Shown piece after piece: positions 56,386-64,000 of a stretch of 64,000 nt of DNA. The stretch is taken from assembly GCF_005144885.1 (NCBI RefSeq), contig NZ_CP039690.1, positions 744,001-808,000 on the forward strand. Direction: 5' to 3'. The notes under the pieces are model-generated. The model did not search any database, was not told the DNA's origin, and saw only the letters and a list, made by a program, of their open reading frames with translations. Each line of letters starts with the position of its first letter. Position 1 is the stretch's first letter. Source of the stretch: Phreatobacter stygius. GTDB taxonomy: Bacteria; Pseudomonadota; Alphaproteobacteria; Rhizobiales; Phreatobacteraceae. The translations under genes were made by a program, and so were the position numbers.

Positions 56386-57519
56386 ATGGCAACGACGACG
56401 GCTCCTCAATTGCCTTTTCGCTGGCGGCCATCAAAGATTGTGGCGCAACGGCGAAAGCGGACCTTGGCGACCAATAAGGCGGCGGCGAACATTTTGACCC
56501 CAAGCATCCCGCAGTCGAACTTCGACCTGACTGAGCTTCCCGTCAAAGCCGGTATTGAAGCTTGGCAGGAGGGCTTGGGCAGCATGTACAATATCCAGCT
56601 GCACAACCAGCCGGAACGACCTATCCACATCAGGTCGAGAGCGTCTCACTTCGACAGCTTCATCTTCGGTTCGCTGGAAGTCAGGGTGAGGCAGCAGGTC
56701 GGCCGCGCCCGCGCACAAGCCGCGCGAGATGGACTGGACAGCTACACGCTGCATTTCCATGGCAGGGCGTGTGGCGTTTCGCGAGACAACGGTCCTTATC
56801 AGCGGATCGAGCCAGGGGACCTGCTGATCCTCGACCAGACGCAGACAAGTTCCTCGCGGCTCAATGGCCAGGATGATCTCTTTCTGGTCGTGCCCCGCCC
56901 GGTTCTGGCGCCCCTGCTCAGCGCGCCGGACGAGCACAATGCCCACGTCATTTCCGGCAAGGACCCGTTGGTATCGCTGTTCCGCAGCCATTTATACGAG
57001 TTGTATCGGGCCACTCCGGAACTGAGCCCGGAGGCCGCGCGCGCCGTCATTCGCCCGACACTCGAGCTTGCCGCGGCGGCGATCAACGGAAGCGCGTCGG
57101 AAGGACAGTCCACCACCTTGCAATCGGCGCTGACGGCGCGGATCTGCCGTTACATCGAAGAGCATGCCATGGAGCCGGATCTGGCAGCGGCCAGGATCGC
57201 GGCTGCCTTCGGCATGTCACAGCGCAAGCTCTATTACCTGATGGGCGCCTATGGCGGCGTTGCGGCCTATATTCAGGAGGTGAGGCTGCGCCGCGCCAAG
57301 GCCGCGATCGTCGCGCCGGCCTTGCGGCACATGTCGATCGCCGAGATCGCCGCGGATTTCGGTTTTTCGGACCCGACCAATTTCAGCCGTGTCTTCCGCC
57401 GCGCTTTCGGCATGAGCCCGCGCGAGATGCGGGCCTTCGCCGCCGAAGGCAGGCAGGATGAGCTCACCGGACGCCGGAACGCGCGCAGCATGTGGGACTG
57501 GATGCGGCATCTGCGCTGA
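56386..57519 (+). CDS. AraC-family transcriptional regulator
   Basis: The 377-residue protein has an N-terminal AraC-binding-like cupin region (FDSFIFGSLEVRVRQQVGRARAQAARDGLDSYTLHFHGRACGVSRDNGPYQRIEPGDLLILDQTQT). A C-terminal double HTH follows (ICRYIEEHAMEPDLAAARIAAAFGMSQRKLYYLMGAYGGVAAYIQEVRLRRAKAAI, then ISMSIAEIAADFGFSDPTNFSRVFRRAFGMSPREMR). It may control the large autotransporter gene downstream, 244 bases away in the same direction. Confidence 0.85.
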   Translation: MATTTAPQLPFRWRPSKIVAQRRKRTLATNKAAANILTPSIPQSNFDLTELPVKAGIEAWQEGLGSMYNIQLHNQPERPIHIRSRASHFDSFIFGSLEVRVRQQVGRARAQAARDGLDSYTLHFHGRACGVSRDNGPYQRIEPGDLLILDQTQTSSSRLNGQDDLFLVVPRPVLAPLLSAPDEHNAHVISGKDPLVSLFRSHLYELYRATPELSPEAARAVIRPTLELAAAAINGSASEGQSTTLQSALTARICRYIEEHAMEPDLAAARIAAAFGMSQRKLYYLMGAYGGVAAYIQEVRLRRAKAAIVAPALRHMSIAEIAADFGFSDPTNFSRVFRRAFGMSPREMRAFAAEGRQDELTGRRNARSMWDWMRHLR

Positions 57520-57763
57520 CGCCCGTGTCGTGATTCGAAGAGCCGTCAGGGCCGCGGTTCGTTTGACCTCGCTTGCAGTGGCAGACGACAATTTTGCACC
57601 TATTGCCAAATTTGCAGCTGCGTCCGCCGATTCTCTGGCAAATCGCCCCCTTAAACCTCAAGGTGAAACGCGCGAGGCATTCGCGTCCAGAGTGATAGCA
57701 TTGGGGAAAACCAGGGTTTTGCGGCGTGTGCGGGACGCGAGCGCATCCGCGCCGCATGGGGGC

Positions 57764-60700
57764 ATGGGCAGGACCGTTCCGCTTGGCTCCTGCTCGCTGA
57801 TCGCGTTGCTGCTGGGCGCGGCCTCTCCGGCGGTTGCCCAGTCGATCCCTCCCGGCGTCGCCATCGATGCGACCGACAATGACGTCTCCCCGTCGTCACC
57901 AAACCCGACGACATGGAACTTGGGTGGATCGGATCTCCGTGTCGGCCAAAACGGCCGGGGCGCGCTGACCATCGGCGCGGGCGGTAACGTCAGGAATCTG
58001 AGCGGCCATATCGGCTTGGCCAGTGGCTCCGTCGGCACCGTCTCGGTGGCCGGACCAGGCGCGGTCTGGCTCAATTCCGGCCACCTTTTCGTCGGCGATG
58101 GCGGCCAAGGCACTCTGACCATCGGCGCGGGCGGGTTCGTCACCAACGGGCACGGCAATATCGGCTATGGCGCCAATGCGGTCGGCACGGTCACCGTGGC
58201 CGGAGCCGGCGCGCGCTGGGAAAATTTCTACGACCTCTCTGCCGGCCTTGACGGCCAAGGCACACTGACCATCGGCGCGGGCGGCACCGTCACCAGCAGG
58301 CACGGCGCTATCGGCGCCAATTCCGGCTCGGTCGGCACGGTCACGGTGGCCGGAACAGGCGCACGCTGGGACAATTCCCGCGACCTCACCGTCGGCAATT
58401 CCGGCCGAGGCACGCTGACCATCGGCGCGGGTGGCACCGTCACCAACAGGGTCGGCACGATCGGCACCAACTCCGGCTCGGTCGGCGCGGTCACGGTGGC
58501 CGGAACGGACGCGCGCTGGGACAATTCCGGCGACCTCACCATCAGCCATTCCGGCCAAGGCACACTGACCATCGGCGCGGGTGGCATCGTCACCAATGCG
58601 GACGGCTTGATCGGCGCTGTCGCCAACGCGGTCGGCACGGTCACCGTCGAGGGGCAGGGCGCGCGCTGGGCCCATTCCGGCAACCTCAGTGTCGGCCTTG
58701 GTGGCCAAGGCACACTGAGCATTGGTGCGGGCGGAACCGTCACCAATGGGGTCGGCGCGATCGGCCATGACAATGGCTCGGTCGGCACGGTCACGGTGGC
58801 CGGAACGGACGCGCGCTGGGTCAATTCCAGCGACATGATGGTCGGCCGTGGCGGCGCAGGCACGCTGAGCATCGGCGCTGGCGGCACCGTCACCAATGCC
58901 TACGGCACTATCGGCGATGACAATGGCTCGGTCGGCACGGTGACGGTGGCGGGAGCGGGCGCGGCCTGGACCAATGCCGACAATCTCCATGTCGGTTATG
59001 GCGGCCAGGGCACGCTCAGCATCGGCGCCGGCGGTACCGTCGCCAATGCGTGGGGCACTATCGGTTTCAGCAATAGCTCGGTTGGCACGGCGTCAGTGGC
59101 CGGAGCAGGCGCGCGCTGGGAAAATTCCCGCGACCTCACCGTCGGCGATGCCGGCCAAGGCAGGCTGGGCATCGGCGCGGGCGGTACCGTCACCAATGCC
59201 CACGGCTATGTCGGCCGCAGCAATGGCTCGGTCGGCACGGCGACAGTGGCCGGAACAGCCGCGACCTGGAGCAATTCCAGCAACCTCCATGTCGGCCATC
59301 GCGGCCAAGGCACACTGACCATCGGCGCGGGCGGTATCGTCACCAATGGGCAAGGCTTTATCGGCGCTGCTGCCGCCGATGCGGTCGGCACGGTCACGGT
59401 CGAGGGGCTGGGCGCAACCTGGACCAATTCCATTGACCTCTTTGTCGGCAATTCCGGCCAGGGCACACTGAGCATCGGCGCGGGCGGTACCGTCACCAAT
59501 GGGGTTGGCTATGTCGGTCGGTTCGCGACCTCGGTCGGCACGGTCACGGTGGCGGGAGCAGGCGCGCGCTGGGACAATTCCAACGACCTCTTTGTCGGCA
59601 ATTCCGGCCATGGCACACTGACCATCGCGGATGGCGGGACCGTCTCGAGCGCCGCGGGTTCAGGCCTCGTCCATCTGGGCTATTCCAGCACGTCAGCGGG
59701 AACGCTGAACATCGGCGCGGCGTCGGGCGGGGCAGCCGGCACGCTCAAGGCCGCCGAGATACGGTTCGGCGACGGCACCGGCAAGCTCGTCTTCAACCAC
59801 GCGGATGCCGATTATCGCTTCTCGACCAGATTGGTGAGCTCGGGAACCGGCACCCATAGCGTGGCGCATCTGGCCGGCACGACGCTGCTCACCGGCGATA
59901 GTTCGGGCTTTGCCGGCATGACGACGGTGTCGGGCGGCAAGCTGCTGGTCGGGGATGCGACGGGTGGCACGCTCGGCGGGATCGTCAATGTCGCCAACGG
60001 CGGCACGCTCGGTGGCGCGGGGACACTCACCGGCAATGTCACGGTCGATGGCACGCTGTCGGCCGGCAACAGCCCCGGTACATTGACCTTCACCAGCAAC
60101 CTGACGCTCAGCGGCGGCTCGAGGACCGTGTTCGAGCTGAACACGCCGGGCAGCGTCGGCGGCACCGGCCCGGCCACCGGCAATGACCTGGTCAAGGTCG
60201 GCGGCACCCTGACCCTGGGCGGAACGCTCGAAGCCCGTGTCGCCTCGGCCGGCTATTACCGGCTGTTCGACTACGGCACGCTGACGGCCGGCAGCACCTT
60301 CGGCATGGAAACCGTAACCTCGACCAATGGCGGCTTCACCGTCGCCAGCCATCAGGTGCAATACGGCATTCCCGATCAGGTCAACCTGTCGGTGCTCGGC
60401 GCGAGCCAGACCATGCACTTCTGGGACGGTGCTGATACGACCGGCAACGGCAGTGTCGACGGCGCCGCGGGTATCTGGAGCAGCACGGGAACCAATTGGA
60501 CCGGAATGCCCGGCCAAGCCAATATCAACGGCACCTGGGGCGGCTCGGTCGGCGTGTTCAGGGGCGCGGCCGGAACCGTCACCGTCTCTGGCACGCAGAA
60601 CTTCGATACCCTGCAATTCTCGACCAACGGCTATGTGCTGAGCGGCGGCGCGCTCGCCTTCAATCCGGCCTCTGGCCCGGCCGCGACAATCCTGGTCGAC

Positions 60701-63106
60701 AACGGCGTCGGCGTCACGATCGGCTCGGTCCTGACGGATGGTACGGGCAACAGCCTGACCAAGACCGGCGCCGGCACGCTGACGCTGACCGGCGCCAACA
60801 CCTATACCGGCGGCTCCACGATCAATGCCGGCGTGCTGTCGGTTGCCGCCGACGCCAATCTCGGTGCCGCCTCGGGCGGGCTCGCCTTCAACGGCGGCAG
60901 GCTCGCGACGACGGCCGGCTTCGACACGGCGCGCGCGGTCACGCTCGGCGCGGGCGGCGGCGGCTTCGATGTCGGGGCGGCAACCACGCTCGGCCTCACC
61001 GGCACGGTCTCCGGCCCCGGCGACCTGATCAAGCAGGGCGCGGGCACGCTGGTGCTGACCGGGGCCAACGGCTACGGCAATACGCTGGTTCAGGCCGGCA
61101 CGCTGATCGGCAATGCGGCCTCGATCAGCGGCACTATCGGCACGGCCGGCACGGTGGTGTTCGACCAGGCAACGGATGCCAGCTTTGCCGGCAATATCGC
61201 CGGCCTGTCGGGCAATCACGGCGCGATGATCAAGCGCGGCGCGGGAACGCTGACGCTGGCGGGCAGTTCTGTCCTCGACTGGTCGGTGGAAACCGGCGGG
61301 CTGGTCTCGGCGACAAACCGCTTCGGCGGCAATGTCGCCATCGCCTCGCCCGGGTCATTCAGCTTCGACCAGGCGAGCGATGGCGCCTATGCCGGCATCG
61401 TCTCGGGCGCCGGTCGCTTTGCCAAGACCGGGACCGGCAATCTGCTGCTGACCGGCAACAGTTCGGGCTTTACCGGTTTGACCACCATCAGCGGCGGCAT
61501 GCTCAGTATCGGGGATGCCTCGGGTGGATCGCTCGGCGGATCGCTCATCGTCGCTTCGGGCGGTTTGCTCGGCGGCACCGGTACGGTCGGCAGCACCGGC
61601 TCGACCGTCACCATCGCCTTCGGCGGCGTCCATGCGCCGGGCAATTCCATCGGCACCCAGACCATTGCCGGGAACTATGCCAACCACGGCACGCTGCGCA
61701 TCGAAGGCAGGCTGGCCCAGACCGACAAGATCGTCGTCGCCGGCACTGTCGACATCTCGGGCGCCACACTCGACCTTGTGCCGTCGCCGACGACGGCGGC
61801 GAGTTGGAACGTCATCAACAGTCCCTTCACCATCATCGACAAGCAGAGCGCCGGCGTGGTTACCGGCACCTTCGCAACGGTCACCAGCAACCTGGTCTTC
61901 CTCGATCCCAGGCTCGACTATGCCGGCGGCGACGGCAACGACGTGACGCTGCAACTGACCCGCAACGCTGTTGGCTTCGCCAGCGTCGGCATGACCCGCA
62001 ACCAGGTCGCCACCGGGGCGGCGGTCGAGACGCTGCCCGACACCTCTTCCGTCTGGCGCGCCGTCGCGCTGTCGACCAGCCCCGATATCGCGCGCCGGAG
62101 TTTCGATGCGCTTTCCGGCGAGGTCCATGCCTCGGCCAAGAGCGCGCTGATCGAGGACAGCCGCTTCGTCCGCGCCGCCGCGATCGACCGGCTGCGCGCG
62201 GCCTTCGGCGCTGTCGGCGCGTCGCCGACGCCGGTGATGGCCTATGCGGCCGGCGGACCTGAGCTCGCCCCCGCGACCACCGACCGCTTCGCCGCCTGGG
62301 GCACCGCCTTCGGCGCGTGGGGCCGCTTCAACGGCGACGGCAATGCCGCAAGGTTCACCCGCTCCACCGGCGGCTTCCTGATCGGCGCCGACGGCCTGGT
62401 TGCGGACAACTGGCGTCTCGGCCTCCTGGCCGGCTACAGCCGTTCGACCTTCAACACGCGGGATCGCGCCGCCTCGGGCGCGAGCGACAACTATCACCTG
62501 GGCCTCTATGCCGGCACCGAGTGGGGCAATCTGGCCTTCAGGTCCGGCCTTGCCTACACATGGCACGATGTCGCGGCCGGCCGCTCGGTCGCGCTCCCCG
62601 GCTTCGCCGACAGCCTCAAGAGCAAGAGCGGCGCGGGCACCGTCCAGGTCTTCGGCGAGCTCGGCTATCGTCTCGGGGCCGGATCGTTCCGGCTCGAGCC
62701 CTTCGCCAATCTCGCCTATGTCAGCCTGCGCACCGACGGCTTCGCCGAACAGGGCGGCATGGCGGCGCTCTCTATCCGCGCCGGCTCGACCGGCGCCACC
62801 TTCACCACGCTTGGCCTGCGCGCCGAGACCGGCTTTGCCTTCGGCGCGATCGAGGCGACGGCCCGCGCCACGCTCGGCTGGCGTCACGCCTTCGGGAATA
62901 CCATCCCGCTCTCCACCCAGGCCTTTGCCGGCAGCAGCGCCTTTACCATTGCCGGCGTGCCGATCGCCCGAGACAGCGCCGTCGTCGACGCCGGGCTCGA
63001 CCTCAAGCTCACCGGCGCCGCCACGGTCGGCCTGTCCTACGCCGGCCAGATTGCCCGTGGCGCCCAGGATCACGGCGTCAAGGCCAATCTGGCGGTCAGG
63101 TTCTGA
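57764..63106 (+). CDS. Large autotransporter with T5SS/PEP-CTERM-type repeats
   Basis: The 1780-residue protein has a signal peptide (GRTVPLGSCSLIALLLGAASPAVAQ). The passenger holds eleven 50-residue repeats (nt 57956-59608, TIGR04393-like: GTLTIGAGGTVTN, SVGTVTVAGAGARWDNS, DLTVG). A region of autotransporter-associated beta-strand repeats follows (TKTGAGTLTLTGANTYTGG, IKQGAGTLVLTGANGYG, IKRGAGTLTLAGS, AKTGTGNLLLTGNSSGFTG). A C-terminal autotransporter beta-barrel begins about residue 1500 (DRFAAWGTAFGAWGRFNGDGNAARF) and ends in LAVRF. It probably forms a long beta-helix on the cell surface, an adhesin-like role. The frame is open from 57458, but the ATG at 57764 directly precedes the signal peptide. 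Confidence 0.9.
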   Translation: MGRTVPLGSCSLIALLLGAASPAVAQSIPPGVAIDATDNDVSPSSPNPTTWNLGGSDLRVGQNGRGALTIGAGGNVRNLSGHIGLASGSVGTVSVAGPGAVWLNSGHLFVGDGGQGTLTIGAGGFVTNGHGNIGYGANAVGTVTVAGAGARWENFYDLSAGLDGQGTLTIGAGGTVTSRHGAIGANSGSVGTVTVAGTGARWDNSRDLTVGNSGRGTLTIGAGGTVTNRVGTIGTNSGSVGAVTVAGTDARWDNSGDLTISHSGQGTLTIGAGGIVTNADGLIGAVANAVGTVTVEGQGARWAHSGNLSVGLGGQGTLSIGAGGTVTNGVGAIGHDNGSVGTVTVAGTDARWVNSSDMMVGRGGAGTLSIGAGGTVTNAYGTIGDDNGSVGTVTVAGAGAAWTNADNLHVGYGGQGTLSIGAGGTVANAWGTIGFSNSSVGTASVAGAGARWENSRDLTVGDAGQGRLGIGAGGTVTNAHGYVGRSNGSVGTATVAGTAATWSNSSNLHVGHRGQGTLTIGAGGIVTNGQGFIGAAAADAVGTVTVEGLGATWTNSIDLFVGNSGQGTLSIGAGGTVTNGVGYVGRFATSVGTVTVAGAGARWDNSNDLFVGNSGHGTLTIADGGTVSSAAGSGLVHLGYSSTSAGTLNIGAASGGAAGTLKAAEIRFGDGTGKLVFNHADADYRFSTRLVSSGTGTHSVAHLAGTTLLTGDSSGFAGMTTVSGGKLLVGDATGGTLGGIVNVANGGTLGGAGTLTGNVTVDGTLSAGNSPGTLTFTSNLTLSGGSRTVFELNTPGSVGGTGPATGNDLVKVGGTLTLGGTLEARVASAGYYRLFDYGTLTAGSTFGMETVTSTNGGFTVASHQVQYGIPDQVNLSVLGASQTMHFWDGADTTGNGSVDGAAGIWSSTGTNWTGMPGQANINGTWGGSVGVFRGAAGTVTVSGTQNFDTLQFSTNGYVLSGGALAFNPASGPAATILVDNGVGVTIGSVLTDGTGNSLTKTGAGTLTLTGANTYTGGSTINAGVLSVAADANLGAASGGLAFNGGRLATTAGFDTARAVTLGAGGGGFDVGAATTLGLTGTVSGPGDLIKQGAGTLVLTGANGYGNTLVQAGTLIGNAASISGTIGTAGTVVFDQATDASFAGNIAGLSGNHGAMIKRGAGTLTLAGSSVLDWSVETGGLVSATNRFGGNVAIASPGSFSFDQASDGAYAGIVSGAGRFAKTGTGNLLLTGNSSGFTGLTTISGGMLSIGDASGGSLGGSLIVASGGLLGGTGTVGSTGSTVTIAFGGVHAPGNSIGTQTIAGNYANHGTLRIEGRLAQTDKIVVAGTVDISGATLDLVPSPTTAASWNVINSPFTIIDKQSAGVVTGTFATVTSNLVFLDPRLDYAGGDGNDVTLQLTRNAVGFASVGMTRNQVATGAAVETLPDTSSVWRAVALSTSPDIARRSFDALSGEVHASAKSALIEDSRFVRAAAIDRLRAAFGAVGASPTPVMAYAAGGPELAPATTDRFAAWGTAFGAWGRFNGDGNAARFTRSTGGFLIGADGLVADNWRLGLLAGYSRSTFNTRDRAASGASDNYHLGLYAGTEWGNLAFRSGLAYTWHDVAAGRSVALPGFADSLKSKSGAGTVQVFGELGYRLGAGSFRLEPFANLAYVSLRTDGFAEQGGMAALSIRAGSTGATFTTLGLRAETGFAFGAIEATARATLGWRHAFGNTIPLSTQAFAGSSAFTIAGVPIARDSAVVDAGLDLKLTGAATVGLSYAGQIARGAQDHGVKANLAVRF
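57956..59608 (+). repeat. Array of eleven 150-bp coding repeats
   Basis: Eleven units, each 150 bases except one of 153, encode the 50-residue passenger repeats of the autotransporter. Blocks such as CTGACCATCGGCGCGGGCGG recur almost unchanged in many copies. This is the most repetitive stretch in the window. Confidence 0.9.
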
Positions 63107-63146
63107 ACCGGCGCACGAAGCGTCGCGGCGCCGGCCTCGTCCGCGC

Positions 63147-63851
63147 TCAGGCCGCCGCGCGCTTGCCCGCGGCATAGGCTTCCGCGGCGTGCTCGACCTC
63201 ACCGCGCCGCCGCTTGTTGTTGGCGCCGCTGATCGATGAGACCATGGTGTAGATCTCGACCGGCGCGGTGTCCGGGTGGCCGGCATTGAACGGCGGCGCC
63301 GGGGCATATTCGAGGCCGAGCTGGATCGCCTGCGCGACATTGGCATCGGCCAGTTCGGCGGCGAGCGTAATGGCAAAATCGATGCCCGCGGTGACCCCGC
63401 CGCCGGTGATCAGATTGCCGTCGCGCACGACCCGGCCCGGATCCGGAATGGCGCCGAACAGCGGCAGGAATTCCCGCCAGGCCCAGTGGCAGGCGGCGCG
63501 ACGTCCTTCCAGCAGGCCGGCGGCACCGAGGATCAGCGAGCCGGTGCAGACCGAGGTGACATAACGCGCGCCGGCCGCCAGCCGCCGGACCGCCGCCATG
63601 AAGACCGGGTCCTGCATGGCGTTGGTGCAACTGGCGCCACCCGGCACGCAGAGCACGTCGCAATGCTCAATCTCCTCGAGCTTGGCGAGATCGGCAAAGG
63701 TCAGCCCATCGGCCTTGACCGCTACGCCGCCGACCGAGGCGACCGTCAACTGAGCGCCCGGCAGGCGCGACAGGAACTGGTGCGGTCCGGTGAAATCGAG
63801 ATGGGTCATGCCGGCATAGAGCGGGAAGACGATCGAGAAGGGCGTGGTCAT
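63147..63851 (-). CDS. DJ-1/PfpI-family protein, isonitrile-hydratase-like
   Basis: The 234-residue protein matches the DJ-1/PfpI superfamily, closest to isonitrile hydratase (InhA). It has IVFPLYAGMTHLDFTGPHQFLSRLPGAQ with D19, VPGGASCTNAMQDPVFM and the nucleophile C102 in SVCTGSLILGAAGLLEGRRAACHWAW. GGGVTAGIDFAITLAAELAD follows. Isonitrile hydratases convert isonitriles to formamides. It diverges from a probable GlxA-type regulator at the edge, which carries the same N-terminal domain fused to an AraC HTH in known members. A 13-base duplication separates them. Confidence 0.85.
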   Translation of the reverse strand: MTTPFSIVFPLYAGMTHLDFTGPHQFLSRLPGAQLTVASVGGVAVKADGLTFADLAKLEEIEHCDVLCVPGGASCTNAMQDPVFMAAVRRLAAGARYVTSVCTGSLILGAAGLLEGRRAACHWAWREFLPLFGAIPDPGRVVRDGNLITGGGVTAGIDFAITLAAELADANVAQAIQLGLEYAPAPPFNAGHPDTAPVEIYTMVSSISGANNKRRRGEVEHAAEAYAAGKRAAA

Positions 63852-63932
63852 CGGGAGCCTCCAAGGCGTTGACAGGGCAAAGCTCGCAGATCAAGGTCGC
63901 GACTTGAATGACATTGATCCCTCATTTCAGGC

Positions 63933-63959
63933 CATGACCAAAACAGCATGACCAAAACA
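63933..63959. repeat. 13-bp direct duplication at a start codon
   Basis: CATGACCAAAACA occurs at 63933-63945 and 63947-63959, one base apart. The first copy opens a five-codon frame ATG-ACC-AAA-ACA-GCA followed by TGA; the second copy begins the real gene. Confidence 0.85.
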
Positions 63960-64000
63960 ATCGGATTTCTCGTCTTCCCGTCGTTCCAGATCCTCGATCT
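63948..64000 (+). CDS. Start of a probable GlxA-family regulator (cut by window edge)
   Basis: The frame MTKTIGFLVFPSFQILDL runs to the window edge. It matches the opening of GlxA-type AraC regulators with an N-terminal DJ-1/PfpI domain (T-I-G-F-L-L-F-P-G-F-x-L-L-D-L). Only 17 full codons are visible. It is divergent from the DJ-1 gene at 63147-63851, which supports the assignment. A partner relationship, in which the regulator controls the hydratase-like gene, is likely. Confidence 0.6.
   Translation, partial: MTKTIGFLVFPSFQILD

Noticed and set aside
57956-59608. Possible CRISPR array because of regular repeats
   Set aside because: Units are 150 bases, coding in one frame and translating to a known passenger repeat; there are no unique spacers.
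57896-63376. Several long antisense frames through the autotransporter
   Set aside because: They inherit periodicity from the 150-base repeats and the beta-strand repeats and show no independent protein features.

Overview
The window is high-GC DNA from an alphaproteobacterium, most likely a member of the Hyphomicrobiales (Rhizobiales). The evidence is an Omp25/31-type porin at the left edge, a HlyU-family protein, a dnaG-rpoD pair with an alphaproteobacterial-type sigma70, and many GTG and TTG starts. The DnaG zinc-finger region has lost most of its metal ligands, as I recall for Bradyrhizobium-like relatives. The genus cannot be fixed from the sequence alone. No rRNA, tRNA, CRISPR array or prophage was seen. 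One complete IS481-family insertion sequence is present.

Layout. 1-8 kb holds envelope and housekeeping genes: porin, SIMPL protein, MsbA-like exporter, a 2OG-Fe(II) oxygenase-like protein, a TetR regulator divergent from a GNAT enzyme, a thioesterase coupled to a small channel-like membrane protein, and HlyU. From 8.5 to 18.3 kb is the most coherent metabolic locus. A leftward run (GntR regulator, FAH-family hydrolase, type I extradiol dioxygenase-like protein, SDR, NTF2-like protein) diverges from a complete branched-chain-type ABC importer (livK, H, M, G, F), an isochorismatase-like hydrolase and an ABM-fold protein. This looks like uptake and ring cleavage of an aromatic-type substrate. 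Candidate 19-bp operator repeats lie at both promoters. From 18.5 to 24.5 kb are a patatin lipoprotein, a second ABC exporter, a two-domain PilZ protein, an SH3/Pro-Gly repeat protein and a DUF2809 protein. From 24.7 to 30.3 kb an IclR gene diverges from a transaminase, solute-binding protein and amidohydrolase operon.

From 30.4 to 37 kb are an ICMT-like membrane protein, rpoD, dnaG and a DUF2189 protein. From 37.1 to 43 kb are a LysR/azoR divergent pair, a 0.36-kb repeat element with terminal inverted repeats, a second orphan solute-binding protein and a chemoreceptor. From 43.2 to 50.5 kb are moaE, the DUF1800/DUF1501 secreted pair, a GST, a TctC-type binding protein, an aspartate aminotransferase and an NTF2-like protein. 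At 50.6-51.6 kb an IS481-family element sits just before a small membrane-protein gene. From 52.2 to 64 kb are an EnvZ-like kinase, a YfhO-like membrane protein, an AraC regulator, a large autotransporter with eleven 150-bp repeats, a DJ-1/PfpI protein, and the start of a probable GlxA-type regulator cut by the window edge.

Most genes have a clear Shine-Dalgarno sequence, and this was used to choose starts. Several hairpin terminators and palindromic operator candidates are listed. Functional names rest on motifs and remembered family features; no database search was possible.
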